A stretch of 13,187 nt of DNA, taken from Pyronema omphalodes. Its lineage: Eukaryota; Ascomycota; Pezizomycetes; Pezizales; Pyronemataceae. The notes beneath the pieces were generated by a model. It had not been told where the DNA came from. It made no database searches and worked only from the letters and a program-made list of their open reading frames with translations. Positions 6,992 to 13,187 of this stretch are shown here, one piece after another. Location of the stretch: assembly GCA_024516155.1 (NCBI GenBank), contig JAJJXM010000214.1:1-13187 (forward strand), in the 5' to 3' direction. Position numbers and translations under genes: made by a program. Numbering within the stretch: position 1 is the stretch's first letter; every line of letters starts with the position of its first letter.

Positions 6992-8467
6992 ATGTCCCAG
7001 CAAAATCTTCCCACTTTATTCGGAAATCTACAACAGCAACAGCAACGCGCCGCCTCTGCTGCCCCTGCTGCCTCCCTCACCCAACCCCCTCAGTCTGACT
7101 TTCTCTCCCCTACCCCTTCTCGCCTCGGAACTCCGGCTCCCCAACGCATTCTTGCCACCGGCACTAGCTCCCCTCGCAAGCGCCTCAACAACACTGCCCC
7201 GGACGACATCAACCGCCCCACCATGATCGAGACCACTAGCTCCACCCTCCTGAACCAGATTCTTGCCCGTTTTGACCGCATGGAAAACGCCTTTGCCCAC
7301 GCTCAGAATGCCAGTGCCAGTCGCATCGCCCAACTTGAACGCCACGTTACTGAACTCACCAACCAAATCCGCAAACTCCAACCCGCCAACACCAAGACCA
7401 CCGGAAAAGCACCTGCCGAACAGGGCCGCGCCACTGCCCCTGCGCCCACCCCTGCTGTCCCCCTCTAACAGCCCACCCCCCTGCATGACTCCACCAATGC
7501 CTGGTTCAATGGGCCGTCCATTGCTTCTAAACTCTCTGCCGCTGCCGAAGAAAAACCATTCACCATCGTTCAGGCCAAGAAAAAGAAGACCCCCACCACC
7601 TTGATCCCGAAAGCCCTCCCACGTGTTGACCGCGAGGTCATTATTACTCTTGAAGGAAAGATCACCAACCCGGAAACCACTGCCGATGAAGCCCTTGTCG
7701 CGATCAACAAAGCCATCAAGGACTCTACCGATATCACCCTACCCCCTTTCACCCTTGCCCGCATCACTAGCAACAACCGTCTTGTCCTCACCACCAACCC
7801 CTTGACCAAAGCCGACGCTTACGCCCCCTACCTGCCGATCATCACCAACGTGACAAACAGCTTCCAGCCATCCGAGGCCCGCATCAATGAACGCTGGACC
7901 AAGATACTTCTGCACAACGTGCCAACAAACGCCACCCCCTCCTTCATTCGTTCGGAAATTGAGTCCACATACCCCTCCCTTCGTCTTGGCCAGGATCCCC
8001 GATGGCTAGTCCCTACTGAACGCCGCGCTGGAAAAGCTGCCTCCTCCATTGTTGTCTCCCTTGTCGGTACGATTAACTTGAGAAAGCTAGGTACCACGAG
8101 ACTAGCAATCTGCAACCGCCTCTGCAAGATCGGCGAATACCACTCATGGCAACCCACCTCACAGTGCACCTACTGCCAGGAGTTTGGACACCACCCCAAA
8201 CTCTGCAAAGCAGTTGAACCAAGATGTGCAGTGTGCGCCCAAAACCACGCTACCCGGACCCACCCATGCACCATCCCCTCCTGCAAAGGTGGAATGTCAT
8301 GTTCCCACCCACCAATCAGATGCTGCAACTGCAACCAGCCACACAAAGCCAACGATCCCACGTGCCCATCCCGCATCAAACACCTGGAACAACTCAACAA
8401 CGCCACCCCTGCCGACGAAAGCATGCAACCCACACCTGACGAAATGAGAACCGATGAGCAACTATGA
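6992..8467 (+). CDS. LINE ORF1, gag-like RNA-binding protein, with an in-frame TAA
   Basis: Gag-like protein expected to coat the LINE RNA. The ATG at 6992 is the first in the element and has A at -3. The frame runs 492 codons to TGA 8465-8467 but is cut by one TAA at 7466-7468 (codon 159); the frame before and after is the same and otherwise open. Residues: Gln-rich start (about 12-16), Ser/Thr/Pro/Ala-rich region to about 77, probable coiled coil about 78-130, a basic patch KKKK near 193-196, a conserved-looking globular part about 204-385, then three zinc knuckles: CX2CX4HX4C (392-405), CX2CX3HX6C (412-426), CX2CX3HX6C (444-458). This trio is typical of I/Tad/jockey-type ORF1. There is no early in-frame ATG after the stop, so the knuckle half cannot easily be started on its own. 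The stop could be a CAA-to-TAA type mutation or a read-through site. The end overlaps ORF2 by ATGA. Confidence 0.85.
7466..7468 (+). other. In-frame TAA inside LINE ORF1
   Basis: CTC TAA CAG. The reading frame continues without a shift to 8467. A single C-to-T change in CAA would create it. No GT...AG intron with fungal donor and branch consensus that would remove it is evident. Confidence 0.85.
8464..8467 (+). promoter_or_regulatory. ATGA stop-start overlap of ORF1 and ORF2
   Basis: TGA of ORF1 (8465-8467) overlaps ATG of ORF2 (8464-8466). AUGA junctions support coupled termination and re-initiation in some fungal viruses (Helminthosporium victoriae virus 190S), and related stop-start junctions are known in LINEs such as SART1. 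Its use here is inference. Confidence 0.6.
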
Positions 8468-11400
8468 ACAGCACAACGAAAATGGACACAGCATGTGTGC
8501 AGCTGCTGAACTGCGCAAAAGGTCATGCTACAACAACATCAGCACTATTTTCATTTGCTTCCAACCCCAAAACACTCATCATTCTCTTGCAAGAACCCGC
8601 TATCGAATACACTAAACTCCCCCCCACACACCCTGATTTTCATATATTCACCCCCACCAACGACAAACCCCTGTGCGCCACTTACGTACGCCGGTTGTTA
8701 GGAGTCCATGCCTCAACTGTTTTTACCCACCAGAATTCATTCCTTGGGACCAAACTATCCCTACCTGACATAGCCCCACTAATGATCTACAATTTCTACT
8801 CACCGGGAAAACCAAATGCACTAGCCGAGCTCCTCCCTTCCTTCCGACCCCAACTACCTGCCATTATCATGGGTGATATGAATGCGCACCATGAATGGTG
8901 GGGCAGCACTACGACAATTGACGACGACCAGCTCAGACGCCACCGAGACCACTCCGACACCATGGCCAACTGGATGGACAGCCACCAGTTCTCTTTGCAC
9001 AACCAACCAGGCATCCCGACACACTACCCGCGCAACGGCATGAGACCATCCGTCATCGATCTATGCTTCTCCGCAGGTAGCATAACAGAAAAGATCCTTA
9101 TGCACGAAATCAACCCCGACTCAACCTCCGATCACGCCATATGCACCATCCACATTGACCTCAGCACCCCTGCCGAGACACCCAAACGGGCATGGCGAAA
9201 GGCCGACTGGACACTCTACCAACGAACAATCATCGACAACCCAGTAGACCTGGATGATCTTACCAGCCCAGAGGCAGCCCTGCACGCTGCAGACCTTATC
9301 ACCACCATTATTCACAAAGCCACAGATGTAGCAGTACCATGGGTAAAACCAAGAGCTAAACAAGCACCATGGTGGCACCCAGACCTCAACAAAAAGAAAA
9401 AGAAGTTACAACAAGCAGAAAGATGCTTTCGCTCCGACCGTACCAACCCGACCGCCAGACTGCAAGCAAAGCACCAACGATACGAATGGAAACAAGCCAT
9501 ACAATTCGCCAAAGAACAGTACTGGGTGACTAGACTGCAGAACAGTAATGCCACTGACGTCTGGAACTGCGTTAGATCAGCAAATACACACAGCAAACCC
9601 CTCCCACCACTAGAAGGCAAAGACAGTTTCCAGGACAAGTGCGACATCCTGAGAAATGCCTTATTTCCACCCCAATCACACAACCCTCCCAACATCCCCC
9701 CCAATTTCGTCAAGCGACACAAAGCAACACCTGACCCTTTCACCCCAATTACAGACAATGAGGTCAGCCAAGTTATCCGAAAACTTCGTTACTCCTCAGC
9801 ACCCGGACACGACAACATCACCTACCAACTGATCGCACAATTCCTCCTTGCACAACCAGCGGCGCTAGCTAAATTATTCAGCGCCCTCCTCCACTACGAG
9901 ACCTTCCCTGCCCAATGGAAGGTAGCCAGATGCGTAGTGATTCCCAAGCCCGGCAAGACAAACTATACATCACCCAAATCTTACCGCCCAATCTCCCTCC
10001 TCCCCTGCATATCGAAAGTATACGAAAAGATAGCTGCCCTCCGACTTGCCAAAACAGCATCTGACTGCCTTGCAATATCACAACATCAGATGGGAGCCAG
10101 ACAACAGTATTCCGCCATTGACGCCCTCCTCACCATACTCACACCAATCAGCATTGACCTTGCTATCCCAACAACCGGCAAACTAAAACACCCTCCGCGA
10201 CCAACCCTCTTAGCCCATGACATTGAAGGTGCTTTCAATAACACCAACCCCACACTACTCCTCCAAGTCATGCAACAACGTAACATGCCACCCTACCTCA
10301 TTGCATGGACCAAAGCCTTCACCTCCGACCGAACACTAGCATTCTCCTTTGACCAACAGCTCGAACCCCCGAAAGCCTTCTGCTGTGGCTTACCACAAGG
10401 ATCCCCTGCATCGCCAATCCTCTTCCTCATCTACGCCAACGCGATGCTCGAAGTAACCCACCAACCAGCAAAAGAACTGACCGCCTCCTATGTTGACGAT
10501 ACCGGCCTCCTCCAATCTGCTAACTCCCGAAAATTCGCCATCGATCGCCTGAAGACACGGACCGAACACTACACAGAACGTGGCAGACACCTCGGACTCA
10601 ACTTCTCTCCCGACAAAACAGAACTACTCCACTGTCTCCCAAGTGCAAGCCACCACAAAGTCACTGACCTTACCAAACTACCACAACTCTCTTTGGACAA
10701 CAAAACAATCACACCAACACGGAAAATCAAATACCTCGGCATCAACATCGACGAATCCCTCACATTCATTCCCCACACCAGACAAGCAGCATCGACCGGT
10801 AAGAACACTCTCGGATCACTACTTCACCTTCGACACCGGTCAAATGGCCTCAACACCCACATGGCCCGACACCTTATCCTTACCCTCCTCCTCCCGAAAA
10901 TGTTATGGGGCTCCCCAGCCTGGTGGACCGGCAAAGACACCACCCTACGCCCCCTAGCAGCCACCTACCACAACGCACTACGGTGGGCCACTGGACTCCC
11001 ACTCAGCACAAACCTCACGAAACTACGCATCTGTGCTCACCTGCCACCCCTACACGTCTACCTGGACTACCTCTCAGCACGATATGCCTTGCGACTCCTC
11101 CTCCTACCCACCCACCACCCCCTATCCGGACTCAAACCAAACCCGAAATGCCCGAAGACAGTACCCGGACTCTCCCACCTTCGACAACACATACAACACC
11201 TCCTCAGCAACAACATCGAAAACCGAACCACACCACCATCCTCTTTCTTGATGCACAGCTCCCCCTCACCGAACCCGAACAAAACCGACGAACCAAACAC
11301 ACGGCACACACAATGGTTGACATCACTACCCCCCGACACATACGTACTTTACACAGACGGATCCAAGCTTGACGATAACTACACTGGATGCGGAGCAACA

Positions 11401-12255
11401 CTCTACAAGACGACACCCAACGGTCCTGAACACCTATCATCCCACCACTGTCACCTCGGCCAGCAATGCGAGGTCTACGATGCCGAATTACATGCCACCA
11501 CCAAAGGACTACAACTCCTTGACAACTACACGCCAGCCCTTGTCTACCTTTGCCTCGACAACCAAGCAGCAATCGCCACACTTCAACACAACGCCGAAAA
11601 CCATCAATACGCCAGGGAAACTCTCAACCTGGCCGAACTCCTCACGACTCAAGGATGGTCCTCCACCACCATCTGGACCCCCTCCCACACAGACATTACC
11701 GGAAACGACCTTGCCGACAGCCTAGCCAAAACCGGATCACGGTCACGAAATCAATGCCGATCCACAATAACCTCACATGCATGGATGAAATCACAAATCC
11801 GCCAACGATTCCTCCAACAATGGCAGAATAACGCACCTGATGGACTACCCCCATCCCTGATGTACCCAAAACACCTTCAACACCTACCATTCCGCACCTC
11901 CCGGGCATTATACCGGATCCGATGTGGACGCACACCCATTGACCCCCATCCGGAGCAACCCCCTACACCATGCGACTGTGGCACAGGATTCATATCCTCC
12001 CTACACTACCTTCTTCACTGCCCAAAGCTGCTTGCGGCAAGACAGGAACTATATGCGTCAACCAGCACGACAATAACACTACACGAACTGTTCAACAATC
12101 ACACCGGCATAACTGCGCTGTTGAAATTTGCTAGACGGACTGGACTTGGATACTCGAAGGAAATACACTGCAGGACTACACCACTGAGGAACAATGATAT
12201 GGAAAGGATGGATGGAGGGATAGCAACTCTGGGATATGGAGCTTTTGACGGATGA
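8464..12255 (+). CDS. LINE ORF2: endonuclease, reverse transcriptase, RNase H
   Basis: 1263-aa enzyme that nicks the target and copies the LINE RNA at the nick. N-terminal APE-type endonuclease (about 15-230): LLNC, LLQEP (E44), MGDMNAH (D138, N140), VIDLCF (D199), SDH (D223, H224). Reverse transcriptase (about 450-740): YRPISLLPC, HDIEGAF (D586), GLPQGSPASP, YVDD (676-679). RNase H (about 955-1095): YTDGS (D965), DAELHA (E1008), LDNQ (D1032), GNDLAD (D1082). Near the C terminus CX1CX8HX4C (1170-1186, CDCG...LHYLLHC) is the Cys-His motif of this class. Every catalytic residue I could place is present and there is no internal stop, so this gene looks functional. The start is the ATG in the ATGA overlap with ORF1; ORF2 is in the -1 frame relative to ORF1. 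Confidence 0.96.
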   Translation: MNSTTKMDTACVQLLNCAKGHATTTSALFSFASNPKTLIILLQEPAIEYTKLPPTHPDFHIFTPTNDKPLCATYVRRLLGVHASTVFTHQNSFLGTKLSLPDIAPLMIYNFYSPGKPNALAELLPSFRPQLPAIIMGDMNAHHEWWGSTTTIDDDQLRRHRDHSDTMANWMDSHQFSLHNQPGIPTHYPRNGMRPSVIDLCFSAGSITEKILMHEINPDSTSDHAICTIHIDLSTPAETPKRAWRKADWTLYQRTIIDNPVDLDDLTSPEAALHAADLITTIIHKATDVAVPWVKPRAKQAPWWHPDLNKKKKKLQQAERCFRSDRTNPTARLQAKHQRYEWKQAIQFAKEQYWVTRLQNSNATDVWNCVRSANTHSKPLPPLEGKDSFQDKCDILRNALFPPQSHNPPNIPPNFVKRHKATPDPFTPITDNEVSQVIRKLRYSSAPGHDNITYQLIAQFLLAQPAALAKLFSALLHYETFPAQWKVARCVVIPKPGKTNYTSPKSYRPISLLPCISKVYEKIAALRLAKTASDCLAISQHQMGARQQYSAIDALLTILTPISIDLAIPTTGKLKHPPRPTLLAHDIEGAFNNTNPTLLLQVMQQRNMPPYLIAWTKAFTSDRTLAFSFDQQLEPPKAFCCGLPQGSPASPILFLIYANAMLEVTHQPAKELTASYVDDTGLLQSANSRKFAIDRLKTRTEHYTERGRHLGLNFSPDKTELLHCLPSASHHKVTDLTKLPQLSLDNKTITPTRKIKYLGINIDESLTFIPHTRQAASTGKNTLGSLLHLRHRSNGLNTHMARHLILTLLLPKMLWGSPAWWTGKDTTLRPLAATYHNALRWATGLPLSTNLTKLRICAHLPPLHVYLDYLSARYALRLLLLPTHHPLSGLKPNPKCPKTVPGLSHLRQHIQHLLSNNIENRTTPPSSFLMHSSPSPNPNKTDEPNTRHTQWLTSLPPDTYVLYTDGSKLDDNYTGCGATLYKTTPNGPEHLSSHHCHLGQQCEVYDAELHATTKGLQLLDNYTPALVYLCLDNQAAIATLQHNAENHQYARETLNLAELLTTQGWSSTTIWTPSHTDITGNDLADSLAKTGSRSRNQCRSTITSHAWMKSQIRQRFLQQWQNNAPDGLPPSLMYPKHLQHLPFRTSRALYRIRCGRTPIDPHPEQPPTPCDCGTGFISSLHYLLHCPKLLAARQELYASTSTTITLHELFNNHTGITALLKFARRTGLGYSKEIHCRTTPLRNNDMERMDGGIATLGYGAFDG

Positions 12256-12421
12256 TTGTTTTTCTTTTCCTATGTTCTGAAAATACTTGATATAGATATA
12301 CTTGACCTGTACTACATGTTTTCCTTTATATTTCTTTTGTTGGTTTTAGGTACTTTGGCGGTATAAGGGTATGAAGAAGGTGGAGTGCGATAGCTATATA
12401 GCTCTAGACACAATAAACAAA
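12256..12421 (+). other. 3' UTR of the LINE with AATAAA
   Basis: Begins T-rich (TTTTTCTTTTCC), ends ACAATAAACAAA. AATAAA at 12412-12417 lies within 10 bases of the element end. There is no long poly(A), only this short A-rich tail. Confidence 0.7.
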
Positions 12422-12439
12422 GATCAGATTAGTTACTTC
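12422..12439. repeat. Right target-site duplication of the LINE
   Basis: GATCAGATTAGTTACTTC, partner of 6905-6922. It runs straight into CTAGCTTTAT, which continues the LTR as in the solo LTR. Confidence 0.8.
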
Positions 12440-12543
12440 CTAGCTTTATGAGCAAAATTATCTACTACTATCTACCTTGCGAACGAAGCACGAAACTGAT
12501 TGGACAAACCTCTGTATTGAAAGCCACAACACCCAGGTTCACA
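12422..12543 (+). repeat. Right part of the third LTR (LTR3)
   Basis: After the LINE the LTR resumes with CTAGCTTTATG, then GCGAACGAAGCAC and CTCTGTATTGAAAGCC, and ends CCCAGGTTCACA at 12543. The last 40 bases are closest to LTR1. Together with 6855-6922 it makes one LTR split by the LINE. Confidence 0.85.
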
Positions 12544-13047
12544 ATTTGTCACAACTCCGGAACGCAAAACCAGCAGTTCTGCAAGGGACTGGCATGTGGG
12601 TTAAAACTTTGCCGATAACCAGTCCTAACGATACCCATTTGCAGGGCTTTCAGCTTAAAACTACTGTATGTAACCGATTGAACAAAGACAACCATTCAAC
12701 GGCCTTTTCCATTCGTTCTTACTTCCCTACTATGGGATGATTAGCTGCGATCCCATTACTAGAAAGAAACGCGATGCTGGCTGTGTCTGGTGAAATAGTC
12801 AGCACCCACACAGAGTCAGAAACAGTTTCGACCCTTCTCAGTGATATGACTTTCCTTTCCCCCAGCAACACTATGACTTGTGGCCGTGGCACCAGTCCCT
12901 CAGGGTCCCCAGGGAAAAAAAGGGCACGGGAGGCATGGCGATTCAGGTCCTCACGAAACAACAGACAAAGAAACTCCGGGCCATTTTCTCCGCCAGTTCA
13001 GACAGCCAGCAGCCCACAAGACACAACCTGCCACGCGATTGACCTGG
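12544..13047. other. Unassigned subtelomeric DNA
   Basis: About 500 bp between the LTR end and the telomere array. No repeat or protein family is recognised. Frames on both strands are open in the right half: plus from 12741 into the telomere, minus from 12997 to 12719 with no Met codon. Neither has database-independent support as a gene. It could be a subtelomeric repeat shared with other chromosome ends. Confidence 0.6.
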
Positions 13048-13187
13048 TTAGGGTTAGGGTTAGGGTTAGGGTTAGGGTTAGGGTTAGGGTTAGGGTTAGG
13101 GTTAGGGTTAGGGTTAGGGTTAGGGTTAGGGTTAGGGTTAGGGTTAGGGTTAGGGTTAGGGTTAGGGTTAGGGTTAGGGTTAGGGTT
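12774..13187 (+). other. ATG-started open frame running into the telomere (uncertain)
   Basis: From ATG 12774 there are 91 codons without a stop, rich in Ser, Thr, Pro and Arg with a basic GKKRAR stretch near residues 47-52. The frame then enters the telomere in the GTT-AGG phase, giving Val-Arg repeats with no stop before the window ends. No family is recognised. Probably chance, but the phase is one of the two in TTAGGG repeats that lack stops. Confidence 0.2.
13046..13187 (+). repeat. Telomere, perfect TTAGGG repeats
   Basis: GG followed by 23 full TTAGGG units and a partial one, with no variant repeat. The G-rich strand runs 5'->3' towards the end of the window, as expected for a right-hand chromosome terminus. 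TTAGGG is the unit of most filamentous fungi and also of vertebrates; land plants usually have TTTAGGG. Confidence 0.97.

Larger units (their letters stand above)
6923..12421 (+). mobile_element. Tad1/I-type LINE (non-LTR retrotransposon), apparently full length
   Basis: About 5.5 kb: a 69-base 5' UTR with no ATG, ORF1 (gag-like, zinc knuckles), ORF2 (endonuclease, reverse transcriptase, RNase H, Cys-rich tail), then a 166-base 3' UTR with AATAAA near the end. It is flanked by a target duplication and sits inside an LTR. The domain order is that of the I and Tad clades; Tad1 is the fungal one. The plus strand is strikingly rich in C and poor in G through both ORFs, unlike the purine-rich gypsy pol. 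ORF2 is intact, ORF1 has one stop, so this copy may be defective in cis. Confidence 0.92.

Noticed and set aside
7028..7486. 152-codon minus-strand open frame over LINE ORF1
   Set aside because: Gly/Arg/Ser-rich product caused by the C-rich opposite strand; it ends in poly-Leu from CAG repeats. The plus frame has coiled coil and continues to zinc knuckles.
7441..7600. Intron that would remove the ORF1 stop (CTAACAG looks like branch site plus acceptor)
   Set aside because: The branch-like A is only a few bases from AG, no good GT donor lies upstream, and the frame is continuous through the region, so splicing is not needed.
10905..11372. 155-codon plus-strand frame inside ORF2
   Set aside because: Pro/Thr/His-rich shadow in another frame of the intact reverse transcriptase gene; no motif.
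6923..12421. Repeat-induced point mutation of the LINE
   Set aside because: The element is rich in C and CpG/CpA and ORF2 has no stop; heavy C-to-T change is absent. One TAA is not evidence of RIP.
13046..13187. Interstitial telomere tract
   Set aside because: It is perfectly regular, in terminal orientation and reaches the end of the sequence, as at a real chromosome end.
1..13187. CRISPR array, defence island or bacterial operon
   Set aside because: No spaced direct repeats, no ribosome-binding sites and no bacterial-type genes; the content is eukaryotic retrotransposons.

Overview
This is the right-hand end of a chromosome, most likely from a filamentous fungus (Dikarya). The last 142 bases are a perfect TTAGGG telomere array that runs 5'->3' off the window. 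Everything inside it is made of retrotransposons: a Ty3/gypsy chromovirus with a chromodomain, related long terminal repeats (LTRs), and a Tad1/I-type LINE with endonuclease, reverse transcriptase and RNase H. The fungal call is an inference from telomere unit plus element types. I see no host gene, tRNA, rRNA or CRISPR array.

Layout. (1) 1-5064: 3' part of a gypsy chromovirus. Its gag-pol frame is open from the left edge to 3655. A short untranslated tail follows, with an 8-bp hairpin and a polypurine tract, then the 3' LTR (3827-5064). (2) 5162-6680: a solo LTR of a related subfamily, bounded by TG...CA and flanked by the 5-bp duplication GATAC. Its first 110 bp are tandemly duplicated. (3) 6855-6922 plus 12422-12543: a third, shortened LTR, split in two by the LINE. 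(4) 6923-12421: a full-length-looking LINE (about 5.5 kb). It has ORF1 (gag-like, three zinc knuckles, one in-frame TAA), ORF2 (1263 aa, all catalytic motifs present) and a short 3' UTR, and is flanked by an 18-bp imperfect target-site duplication. (5) 12544-13047: about 500 bp of unassigned subtelomeric DNA, then the telomere.

How the parts relate. The gypsy element encodes the enzymes for LTR-type replication. Its LTRs carry a TATA box and several features shared by both long LTRs: an ATCACGTGAT-like palindrome, paired TGCGCGCA palindromes, TGACTCA motifs, and a U3 hairpin whose stem is kept despite sequence change. The LINE makes its two proteins from one RNA. ORF1's stop and ORF2's start overlap as ATGA, which suggests coupled termination and re-initiation. 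The order of events is: the third LTR landed first, and the LINE later jumped into it. The LINE's 3' end faces the telomere and it is flanked by a target duplication, so it is an ordinary internal insertion and not a telomere-building element.

I did not find a clearly new biological system. The best leads are the ATGA junction, the in-frame stop in ORF1, the covarying LTR hairpin, and an ATG-started frame that runs in phase into the telomere to encode Val-Arg repeats.
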